DNA from: an uncultured Clostridia bacterium
GTDB taxonomy: Bacteria; Bacillota; Clostridia; Oscillospirales; Acutalibacteraceae
Direction of reading: 5' to 3'
Length of the DNA: 64,000 nt
Assembly (NCBI GenBank): GCA_944412495.1
Contig: CALYBL010000019.1
Coordinates: 1 to 64,000, forward strand
The position numbers and the translations under genes are program-made. This document shows, piece after piece, positions 1 through 6,811 of the stretch; position 1 is the stretch's first letter, and each line of letters opens with the position of its first letter. The notes under the pieces are model-generated. The model saw nothing but the letters and a program-made list of their open reading frames with translations. It ran no database searches and was not told where the DNA came from.

Positions 1-1570
1 CATATGCGCCGTTAGTTTTAAGTGCACGGCGCCGCTGGCTTTTTACTATGTATTCATCCAGCTGCTCATTGCCTATAAACACCTGTATTACCGATTCTTT
101 GCTTGTCCCTCCTATTGCCGATTTAACGGCATTATATACGCCGGTAGATACAGACTGTACTATCTGGTTGTTGTTTACTACGGCATTCCTGCCGCCTATT
201 GTACCTACAAGCTCCGGGCCCGCTTCTCTTGCTATAAACAGCTGCCCCATTGCCGGGAAGCCTCCTGATGCAAGGCCAGGCACTTCAAAGCTCAGGTCAA
301 AGTCCGACGCTTTTACTCCGTTTGTATTAAGTCCCGCCATTTTAAGGAAGTTAAACACTGTTTTTGCGAGAAGCGCTAACGCCATACCTGCAAGCAAAAC
401 GCCTGCTCCCAACGCTAATACACCTGCTCCAAATGCTGCAACACTCAGTGATGCTGACGATGCTGTTGTTCCGGTTGCAACTGTTAACGTATTTTGTGTA
501 ATTTGAACATTTTTGCCAGCAGCAATGATATTTGATAAATTTTTCTGTGATTCTGATGCTTTATTAGTAATATCTTTTAAACTATTCCAGATGCTAAGGC
601 TATCCGAAATAGTTCCTATTAAATCAGATGTATTATTTTTACATTCTTGAAAACCTGTACTCGCTCGACCCGTACTCTCCACAGATATATCTCCTATGGA
701 AAGTATGTTTTGATTTATATTAATTTGTGCGTCAGAGAAGCATTGCTTGGCACTTTCCGCTGTCATAAGGAAGTTTGTCTGTATGCCGGACAATATAGTC
801 GCTATACTAGTCTGAAGCACAAGCAGCTGTGCAACAACGGCCGATATTGTAGTGGCCGTTATAGCTATCATAGTGGCAGTGCCGGCTGTCAGAGTAGTAT
901 TTATAAGCGTTATAAGTGCTGCAAATGCGACAGATATACCTGTAAACGAGGTTGAGAAGGTAGTTTGCATCAAAAGGCAGCTGGCCATAATGCCCGCATT
1001 AAGCACCGCCATTTGAGCAATAATTGCCGTAATGGCGTTCGTAAAGAACAATATGGCATTTGTCGCAAGTGTACTGAACGCCAAATCGCTTGACAGCTGC
1101 AATGTAGCCAGACTGGCTGATGTTGTTGCAGCCAGAGTCAAAAAGGTGGTCGATACAAGCAAAGAGGCATTAGTAGCAGCCAGAGCTATGTTTGCGAACA
1201 CAAGGTTAAACTGTTCTGTCATAAGCAGGGCCGAGTTTCCAAAGGCAAGCGCGAAGTTTGTAGCGCTTACCAGCATTACTGCGTCTATCGCAGCAAATGC
1301 GGTACTGAAAAGCGTAGGCAGCATAAGTGTGCTTTCGGTAAACATGGTATTAATCGCCGCTATTGACGTCATAAACGATGTGCCGACAGATACCGCCGTA
1401 GCGTTAAAAGCGGCTGTAGCATTGAGTGCGGTCTGATTAAAGGCTTCGGAAATGCCAGCAATCTGAGCGTCGAAATTTGCCTTAAGAGTGCTGGCTGATG
1501 CTGCCGCAGCCTGATCAAACTGAGCAAGGCCGTTTATCATGCTTTCGACATTAAAAACATTCTCAGTCAT
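1..1570 (-). CDS. Phage tail tape measure protein, 3' end beyond window
   Basis: The frame stays open for 523 codons from an ATG preceded by AAAGGAG to the left edge of the window, so the C-terminus is missing. The first ~300 residues are Ala/Thr/Ser-rich helical sequence with long hydrophobic stretches. A hydrophobic segment lies near residue 400, and a Gly-rich block follows with GLASGGFP, then FIAREAGPELVG and a VVNNNQIV motif. That block is typical of the C-terminal part of tape measure proteins in Firmicute siphophages. Such proteins set tail length and are threaded into the tail tube with the help of the chaperone encoded just upstream. The family call rests on the C-terminal motif and on the gene order tube-chaperone-tape measure. 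A ~250-nt gap, longer than usual, separates it from the chaperone frame. Confidence 0.85.
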   Translation of the reverse strand, partial: MTENVFNVESMINGLAQFDQAAAASASTLKANFDAQIAGISEAFNQTALNATAAFNATAVSVGTSFMTSIAAINTMFTESTLMLPTLFSTAFAAIDAVMLVSATNFALAFGNSALLMTEQFNLVFANIALAATNASLLVSTTFLTLAATTSASLATLQLSSDLAFSTLATNAILFFTNAITAIIAQMAVLNAGIMASCLLMQTTFSTSFTGISVAFAALITLINTTLTAGTATMIAITATTISAVVAQLLVLQTSIATILSGIQTNFLMTAESAKQCFSDAQININQNILSIGDISVESTGRASTGFQECKNNTSDLIGTISDSLSIWNSLKDITNKASESQKNLSNIIAAGKNVQITQNTLTVATGTTASSASLSVAAFGAGVLALGAGVLLAGMALALLAKTVFNFLKMAGLNTNGVKASDFDLSFEVPGLASGGFPAMGQLFIAREAGPELVGTIGGRNAVVNNNQIVQSVSTGVYNAVKSAIGGTSKESVIQVFIGNEQLDEYIVKSQRRRALKTNGAY

Positions 1571-1820
1571 ATTTTTAGCTCCTTTCATAAAGTTATTTAA
1601 TCTAAAGGACGATTGTTATTGTCAATTATCAGATTATTAATCTTACTGCCCACACATTGCGGCTTTTTCAAAGCTCAATTCAGGTGCCTCAAGGGATAAG
1701 GGAGAAACAAAGCAGAGCAGGTGACGCTTTTTATCAGCGAAGCAAAAAAGCATTTTACTGCCTTAAGCGCTTAATGTAATATTTTTAGTCAGCATTCAGT
1801 AATTTGCGCCGATACGGTTT

Positions 1821-2177
1821 TCATTTCTGCTTTTTCATGTTTTTGTACTGCTCTATTCGCTCTTTCATAATGCGCCAGTCCTGCTGCTCCTTTTGCTCAA
1901 ACAATGTCGGAAATGCTTCTTCTATGCTCGGAAACCGTTTTGGATTGTTATAGCCTATCGCGGTCAGGTATGCGCCGGTATAGACTATCCATGCCATCAT
2001 TTGGTAAAAGTCCTTTTGTTTCTCGGCTTCGATGTCTACGGCGTCGGCTATGTCGCCGGGTGTGAGCGAATCGATATCTGCAAGCGGTATCCCGGCCCAA
2101 AGGGCAGAATATGTGATTTTATCTGTAAGCTCGTTTTCTTTATCCCGGTCAGGGCTGTTTACTCCTGACCCCTTTTG
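1821..2177 (-). CDS. Tail assembly chaperone, -1 frame extension (GT-type)
   Basis: This 118-codon frame has no start codon of its own with a ribosome site. It lies in the -1 frame relative to the preceding chaperone gene and overlaps its end. It would be expressed as the C-terminal part of a ~218-aa fusion made by -1 ribosomal frameshifting at a T TTT TTC heptamer. In tailed phages the short (G) and frameshifted (GT) products together chaperone the tape measure during tail assembly; the T domain binds the tail tube protein. Here the extension is acidic and helical, contains QMMAWIVYTGAYL, and ends in a Lys-rich tail (KNMKKQK). Function is inferred from position and the frameshift architecture, not from a recognised motif. 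Confidence 0.8.
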   Translation of the reverse strand, partial: QKGSGVNSPDRDKENELTDKITYSALWAGIPLADIDSLTPGDIADAVDIEAEKQKDFYQMMAWIVYTGAYLTAIGYNNPKRFPSIEEAFPTLFEQKEQQDWRIMKERIEQYKNMKKQK

Positions 2178-2183
2178 AAAAAA
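2147..2183 (-). promoter_or_regulatory. -1 programmed ribosomal frameshift signal
   Basis: The heptamer T TTT TTC (2183-2177) sits in the correct phase: zero-frame codons TTT and TTC are codons 99 and 100 of the chaperone. After a 6-nt spacer comes a 7-bp perfect stem, GGTCAGG (2170-2164) and CCTGACC (2153-2147), with a 10-nt loop. Slippage moves ribosomes into the downstream 118-codon frame. Heptamer, spacer and stem-loop all match the standard bacterial -1 frameshift layout. Confidence 0.88.
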
Positions 2184-2476
2184 CCGGATATTTCAAAAAG
2201 AGCGTTAATTTCCTGCATAAGCTCCTCTATAGAGTGCCCTTCGTCTATATAATCGTCAAACAGCTCAACGGCCTTCTCCATTGTAAATCCGGCATTCATC
2301 GGCTGAAGGGCGCCCCACAGTATTGTCGTTATTGTTTCAACCATGTTTTCCTGTATATGCTCTAAGGCCGTAAAAAGCGGCCGGCCGAGCTTTTTTTCAA
2401 TCGACATTATCGCGCCTGCCGTAAGGCGCATGTTATATGATTTCTCTCCGACTTTTAAAGTATAGTACTTTTTCAT
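2159..2476 (-). CDS. Phage tail assembly chaperone, zero-frame product (G-type)
   Basis: This 105-aa protein starts MKKYYTLKVG behind a GGAAG ribosome site and has the compact alpha-helical make-up of siphophage tail assembly chaperones. It follows the tail tube gene directly and precedes the tape measure gene, the standard position. Its last five codons overlap the -1 frame that gives the longer GT product. The motif MRLTAGAIMSIEKKLGRP near residues 16-33 resembles the N-terminal region of Firmicute phage chaperones. It is expected to coat the tape measure protein before tube polymerisation. Confidence 0.82.
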   Translation of the reverse strand: MKKYYTLKVGEKSYNMRLTAGAIMSIEKKLGRPLFTALEHIQENMVETITTILWGALQPMNAGFTMEKAVELFDDYIDEGHSIEELMQEINALFEISGFFKRGQE

Positions 2477-2560
2477 ATAAATCTTCCTTTCAGCTGCAAA
2501 AGCAGAGCCGGCCGGAGGGCCGGCCCTGCTTATTTCTAATAATTGGCGGGCGATATTCCC

Positions 2561-2980
2561 TTAGACGGGATCTGTTACTGTGATGTCGCTCTGAAGCACC
2601 ATTGTCACGCTGAAGGTCAGCGCGCCGTTGACAGCACCTGCATCCATTTTAACTGCCGGTACGGCGTCAAACTGGTGAGAAGTGCCGTCGGGGTATTCAA
2701 GCTTGAAGGTGGTGCAGGTGCCTTCGTCGGCAAGTCCCTTTAATACACGGTAGTTAGAGGTGGCGGAAGAATTGTCATACAGGAACTTGAAAACAAGGTC
2801 TCCCAAATCCTGTATTCCGGATACGTATTTCTTTACCTTGTCAGAAAGTACTGTTACGTCTATTTTTTCCGGCGTGCCGCCGAACTCCGGCACCTCCATG
2901 AGGTACTCGAGCTCTACGAAAGTTTCGGGCGTTTCACCCTGATAATACATTTTTGTGTTGTTTGCAGAAAGTCTGGTCAT
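2561..2980 (-). CDS. Phage major tail (tube) protein
   Basis: A 139-aa beta-rich protein with the features of Siphoviridae tail tube subunits of the TP901-1/lambda V type. It starts MTRLSANNTKMYY, has the conserved region GTPEKIDVTVLSDKVKKYV (about residues 35-53) where the tube fold lies, and a FKLEYPDG strand later. It would polymerise into the tail tube around the tape measure. The ribosome site AAGGAG lies about 8 nt before the ATG. It is the first unmistakable structural gene of the module and is followed 84 bp later by the chaperone. Confidence 0.85.
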   Translation of the reverse strand: MTRLSANNTKMYYQGETPETFVELEYLMEVPEFGGTPEKIDVTVLSDKVKKYVSGIQDLGDLVFKFLYDNSSATSNYRVLKGLADEGTCTTFKLEYPDGTSHQFDAVPAVKMDAGAVNGALTFSVTMVLQSDITVTDPV

Positions 2981-2999
2981 AATATTTACTCCTTAATTA

Positions 3000-3221
3000 T
3001 TAATTTGTTGATATTTTTGTTATAAACTCCAAAGGCACACTTTGGAATGTGTTATCGTCCAGCAGGACTATACCCGCGGGGATAAGCCCGCCTGAATCGC
3101 CGTCAGAGCTCTGCATGCATATGTCTATCAGAGCTCCGTTTTGCTCAGTGCCTTTATAGCTTTTGTCAGAGGGATCCCAGTACCTGTCAAGCAGGCATGT
3201 GACTCGAACGCTTTCGGTCAT
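3000..3221 (-). CDS. Small phage-module protein, unknown function
   Basis: A 73-aa soluble protein with a strong ribosome site (GGGGAGG) before its ATG, which overlaps the stop of the preceding gene in an ATGA junction, so the two are translationally coupled. It has no signal peptide or membrane segment. Visible elements are a WDPSDKSYKG segment and a hydrophobic FITKI end. In siphophage order the slot before the tail tube often carries head-tail connector or tail completion proteins, but this one is too short and divergent to assign. I do not recognise the family. Confidence 0.6.
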   Translation of the reverse strand: MTESVRVTCLLDRYWDPSDKSYKGTEQNGALIDICMQSSDGDSGGLIPAGIVLLDDNTFQSVPLEFITKISTN

Positions 3222-3499
3222 TGCCGTTCACCTCCCCTTTTCTCGCTTTTCAACGAAGAAGCCGCGGCAGGCTCATTATCACGATTTTCCTGCTCTGTAC
3301 TTGGCCACAGCGGATTCTTCATTTCAGCGTTAAGCTCATTCTTCAGCGAACACATTTCCTGATAAAGTGTAAGATGTACTGCTGCCATACAGCGTTTTAG
3401 GCTGTTTTCATATTCCTTTATTGTGCGTTCGCGTTCGCGTTTTAAGCGATACGCAACAATACGGTTAATATCCTTTTGTGTGAATTTTTTCTCCGCCAT
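3218..3499 (-). CDS. Small scaffold-like phage-module protein
   Basis: The start at MAEKKFTQKDIN, behind GGAG with 8-nt spacing, is preferred over a longer reading frame that begins 28 codons earlier. The 93-aa product is highly charged and helical. Its N-terminus, FTQKDINRIVAYRLKRERER, resembles the conserved N-terminus of phage capsid scaffolding/GP20-like proteins. At 93 aa it is far shorter than a scaffold and no capsid, portal or terminase gene is nearby, so the role is uncertain. It is the rightmost gene of the tail module and is coupled to the 73-aa gene by a 4-nt overlap. Confidence 0.6.
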   Translation of the reverse strand: MAEKKFTQKDINRIVAYRLKRERERTIKEYENSLKRCMAAVHLTLYQEMCSLKNELNAEMKNPLWPSTEQENRDNEPAAASSLKSEKRGGERQ

Positions 3500-3723
3500 A
3501 TGTAAAACTCCATTTAACGTCTGTAGACGATATTCCTTGCAGCTTTTAACGCCTTCGGCATGTTCTGGGCAAAATCGCTGCACGGCTATGGCTTATATAT
3601 GACAAGCGGCTTTTTGCAAGCTGCCGTTTGAGCGCCGTGCATTTAAGCGTTTGACTATTATAGAGAAATAAACGTATAAATTGTAAAGTCATGTACCCAA
3701 AAAATATTATTTTATTAAAAGCC

Positions 3724-3756
3724 GGCGCAGTCTTCATATGCCGTAAAGACTGCGCC
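3724..3756 (-). terminator. Terminator-like hairpin facing the phage module
   Basis: An 11-bp perfect stem, GGCGCAGTCTT with AAGACTGCGCC, is followed on the minus strand by a T-rich stretch (CTTTTAATAAAAT...TTTTTT). No minus-strand gene lies immediately upstream, so it may insulate the tail module from read-through or belong to its leader. Confidence 0.5.
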
Positions 3757-3784
3757 GCCCGGAGATTTCCCACATGAAAAAGCG

Positions 3785-4639
3785 TTGAATTTGTATAAGC
3801 ATAATAATATAATAAATATACAATTTTTCCTTGAGGTAAATATAACGTATGATAAAAAAATTGTCTTGATTCTTTATGCTGCAATTATTGCACTTTTTTG
3901 CTGCAGCTGTTACGGCGTTTTAGCCACGCCAGTTTCCAGCTTTGAATATTTAATATATGAGGACGAAAATTTGGCTAGTATAATCAAATTTATAGGCGAT
4001 GAGAAAAACGTCATTATTCCGCGAAAAATTGACGGCTACGAAGTAAAAAGAATCGGAATAAGCGCTTTTACTGCCTCAGATATTGAATCAGTGACTATTC
4101 CTGATACCGTCGAGGACATATGGGACAGGGCATTTCAATATTGCAAAAGCCTTCATACCGTAAAAATAAAATCTAAGAAATTAAAAATATGGGATGAGGC
4201 TTTTGATGGATGCAAAAAGCTTAAAAATATTAATCTTCCATCAGGATTAACAATGATTGGCGTTCAAGCCTTTTTCGGCTGTGAAAGTCTCGAAAAAATT
4301 TTTATACCAAACACGGTATATGACTGGGGTCCGGAAGCTTTTTGCGCCACATCTATATCAGAGCTTGAGTTTGAAGACGGCATAGAGGCAATAGGCGATT
4401 ATGCCTGTTTTTGGAGCCTCGACGGAAAGCTTGAAAGCGTTACTATCCCCGCATCGGTAAAGGAAATAGGTGAATACTCTTTTGACAATCATCTCAAAGA
4501 GGCTGTTTTTTTAGGCGACGCGCCCCGCGTCATGGGAAATATGGGGATTTATACCGATACGGTCATCCGTTATAAGGAAGGCACCTCCGGATGGGATTCC
4601 AATACATATAAGGATTATAAGCTTATCCCGTATAATTGA
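3785..4639 (+). CDS. BspA-type leucine-rich repeat surface protein (start frame disrupted)
   Basis: Residues ~70-260 carry repeated LRR_5/BspA-type units such as IESVTIPDTVEDIWDRAF and LEKIFIPNTV, typical of secreted surface proteins of gut Firmicutes. A Cys-rich hydrophobic segment (ALFCCSCYG, about residues 36-44) looks like a signal or lipoprotein signal sequence. The open frame can only begin at a TTG with no ribosome site. A better start, the ATG at 3849 (GAGG at 3833), lies in another frame and meets a stop after six codons because the following tract has seven A residues. Eight would give MIKKIVLILYAA joined to the repeats. It may be phase-variable, a pseudogene, or a sequence error. 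It is divergent from the phage module. Confidence 0.7.
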   Translation: MNLYKHNNIINIQFFLEVNITYDKKIVLILYAAIIALFCCSCYGVLATPVSSFEYLIYEDENLASIIKFIGDEKNVIIPRKIDGYEVKRIGISAFTASDIESVTIPDTVEDIWDRAFQYCKSLHTVKIKSKKLKIWDEAFDGCKKLKNINLPSGLTMIGVQAFFGCESLEKIFIPNTVYDWGPEAFCATSISELEFEDGIEAIGDYACFWSLDGKLESVTIPASVKEIGEYSFDNHLKEAVFLGDAPRVMGNMGIYTDTVIRYKEGTSGWDSNTYKDYKLIPYN

Positions 4640-4695
4640 CTGCTACATCGCAAAACATATTCTCACCTGTACTTTGGTGCCTTTAAAAAGCATTA

Positions 4696-4728
4696 AAAAG
4701 GCCGTGCTGTCTAAAGCACGGCCTTTTA
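4696..4728. terminator. Bidirectional rho-independent terminator
   Basis: The perfect hairpin AAAAGGCCGTGCT / AGCACGGCCTTTT lies between the convergent LRR gene and the ptsI end. The symmetric A/T flanks allow it to serve both strands. Confidence 0.85.
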
Positions 4729-4749
4729 TCAATTACAATCCCATTTATA

Positions 4750-6453
4750 TTACCGCTTTACGCTGTCACTCAGCAGGCGCTCCACCTCTGCGTCGGTTTC
4801 AAGGCTTATTGCCTTTTCGGCCAGATTGTCGGCCTCCTTTTTAGTCCACTGTGAAATGGCCTTCCGCGTTGCCAGCACGGAGGCTGCGCTGACGCTGTAT
4901 TCGTCAAGGCCAAAGGAGATAAGCAGCGGAATCATTTTCAAGTCGGCCGCCGCCTCTCCGCACATGCCGACAGGTATGCCGCCGGCGTGGCCGCATGATA
5001 TTATGTGCTTTATCGCGCGCAGTACCGCCGGATTATAAGTGGAATACAGATAGGCAGCATCGGCGTTGCCCCTGTCTACGGACATGATATACTGCGTAAG
5101 GTCGTTGGTGCCTATGCTGAAAAAGTCTGACTCCTTAGCCAAAATATCTGCGATAATGCAGGCCGCCGCCGTTTCTATCATTATACCTATCTTGATATCC
5201 TTGTTGTAGGCTATGCCCTCCTTGTCAAGCTCGGCCATGATTTCCGACACCATGGCGCGCACAGCCCTTATCTCATCGACGCAGGTGACAAACGGAACCA
5301 TAATTCTTATGTCGCCGTAGGCGCTTGCCCTCAGCAGCGCACGCAGCTGAGTCTTGTACAAATCCGTATTCTTAAGGCAGTAGCGTATGGCGCGGAAGCC
5401 AAGAAACGGGTTTTCCTCCTTCGGCATTTTGAGATATGCTATTCCCTTGTCCCCGCCAACGTCCAGCGTCCTTATTATGACCGGCTTACCCTTCATGATA
5501 AGGGCGGCCTTTTTGTACGCCTCAAACTGCTCATCCTCGTTGGGCTGGGCCGGCCTGTCCATAAAAAGGAATTCTGTTCTGAACAGGCCTATGCCCTCGC
5601 CGTCACATTCAATGGCGTTGTTGGCCTCGTCCGGCTTGCCTATATTCACAGCAAGCTCCGCCTTTATTCCGTCAGCGGTCCTTGTTTCTTTGCCTATGTA
5701 TTTTGACAGTGCCTTGCGGTATTCAATAAAATCGGCGCGCAGCCTTGTGTATTCGTCTATCTGCTTTTGCGTGGGGTTTGGTATGACAATGCCCTCGCTG
5801 CCGTCGACAATTACGGTCTCGCCGTCTGCAAGCTTTTCGGCGGCGCCCGGCACGCTGTGCACCGCCGGAATGCCCATGGCACGCGCAAGAATGGCCGAGT
5901 GCGACGTCCTGCCGCCGGTCTCCGTCACGATTCCGGCAATATTCGACTTGTTTATGCGCGCTGTCATCGACGGCGTCAGGTCCTTCGTCACAAGCACTGT
6001 GTTTTCAGGAGCATCTGAAATATCCGCTTCCTCCACACCAAGCAAAATGGAAAGTATATCGTTCTTTATGTCGTTTACATCGGCTGCTCGCTGCTGCGTA
6101 AGCTCGTCGTCGGTCGAAGAAAAAACCATGGCAAACATATCGCAAACGGAGGACAGCGCGCTTTCGGCACATTGGCCGCCCTCTATCAGCTTTTCAATCT
6201 CGCCGCTCATATACGGGTCCTTTATCATGAGGATATGCCCCTGTATTATCTCGGCTTCCTTTTCCGACGCGGCCAATTTAACCCGCTCGGCCATTTTTTC
6301 CGTCTTTATGCAGAATTTTTCAACGGCACTTCTGTAGCGCTCAAGCTCATGCTCAGCGTCACAGTCCGCTTTAGGCGTAAAATCAAGATTTGGCTCCGTC
6401 ACAAGCATGACTCTGCCTATACCATACCCCTCTGAGGTTGCAATGCCCTTCAT
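4750..6453 (-). CDS. ptsI: Phosphoenolpyruvate-protein phosphotransferase, PTS enzyme I
   Basis: Enzyme I takes phosphate from PEP and passes it to HPr, the first step of all PTS sugar uptake, in the cytoplasm. The swivelling-domain motif GGRTSHSAILAR carries the phosphorylated His. The C-terminal TIM-barrel shows GIMIETAAA, FFSIGTNDLTQY and the conserved Cys in VGMCGEAAA. I start it at MKGIATSEGYG (567 aa, usual family length) because GGGGG lies 9 nt upstream. A longer frame would start inside ptsH and translate through an intercistronic hairpin. It is the last gene of the fru operon, downstream of ptsH. Confidence 0.95.
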   Translation of the reverse strand: MKGIATSEGYGIGRVMLVTEPNLDFTPKADCDAEHELERYRSAVEKFCIKTEKMAERVKLAASEKEAEIIQGHILMIKDPYMSGEIEKLIEGGQCAESALSSVCDMFAMVFSSTDDELTQQRAADVNDIKNDILSILLGVEEADISDAPENTVLVTKDLTPSMTARINKSNIAGIVTETGGRTSHSAILARAMGIPAVHSVPGAAEKLADGETVIVDGSEGIVIPNPTQKQIDEYTRLRADFIEYRKALSKYIGKETRTADGIKAELAVNIGKPDEANNAIECDGEGIGLFRTEFLFMDRPAQPNEDEQFEAYKKAALIMKGKPVIIRTLDVGGDKGIAYLKMPKEENPFLGFRAIRYCLKNTDLYKTQLRALLRASAYGDIRIMVPFVTCVDEIRAVRAMVSEIMAELDKEGIAYNKDIKIGIMIETAAACIIADILAKESDFFSIGTNDLTQYIMSVDRGNADAAYLYSTYNPAVLRAIKHIISCGHAGGIPVGMCGEAAADLKMIPLLISFGLDEYSVSAASVLATRKAISQWTKKEADNLAEKAISLETDAEVERLLSDSVKR

Positions 6454-6477
6454 ATGTATCGGCCCCCTTATAAAGCT

Positions 6478-6502
6478 CGCCCCGAGAAAGGCTCCCGGGG
6501 CG
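6478..6502 (-). other. Intercistronic hairpin between ptsH and ptsI
   Basis: A GC-rich stem (CGCCCCGGGAG / CTCGGGGCG, one bulged G) lies between the HPr stop and the enzyme I ribosome site. It has no T-run, so it is not a terminator. It could tune the HPr to enzyme I ratio by protecting the 3' end of the upstream message or slowing ptsI translation. Confidence 0.55.
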
Positions 6503-6514
6503 AAATCGACAGTA

Positions 6515-6778
6515 TTATTCGCCAAGCCCGCTTTCTATAAGCTCAACCGCAGCATTGAGCGCCTCGTTTTCATCCTCGCCGTCGCAGACAAGCTCTATAG
6601 TGGACCCGCACTTTATACAGGCGGCGATGATGTTCATCAGGCTTTTGCCGTTTACGTCGTTGCCGTTGAACTTTATCGTTATATTGCTTTTATATTTCGC
6701 CATTGCGTTTGCGAACACCCCCGCCGGGCGCATATGAAAGCCCTGAGCGTTTGTGAGAGTGATTGTTTTTGATACCAT
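6515..6778 (-). CDS. ptsH: Phosphocarrier protein HPr
   Basis: An 87-aa HPr that relays phosphate from enzyme I to the fructose EII. The active-site His15 lies in QGFHMRPAG. Ser46, the target of HPr kinase/phosphorylase in Firmicutes, is present in GKSLMNI, so it can in principle also act in carbon catabolite repression. Gene order fruA-ptsH-ptsI with a 33-nt gap after fruA means the general PTS proteins are co-transcribed with the fructose genes. In many Firmicutes ptsHI is a separate operon. Confidence 0.95.
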   Translation of the reverse strand: MVSKTITLTNAQGFHMRPAGVFANAMAKYKSNITIKFNGNDVNGKSLMNIIAACIKCGSTIELVCDGEDENEALNAAVELIESGLGE

Positions 6779-6811
6779 GTTAAGACCCCCGTTATTAATA
6801 TTGATAAAATT

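Noticed and set aside
5387..6337. A 316-aa plus-strand open frame
   Set aside because: It is the antisense shadow of ptsI, Ser/Ala-rich, with no ribosome site or family motif.
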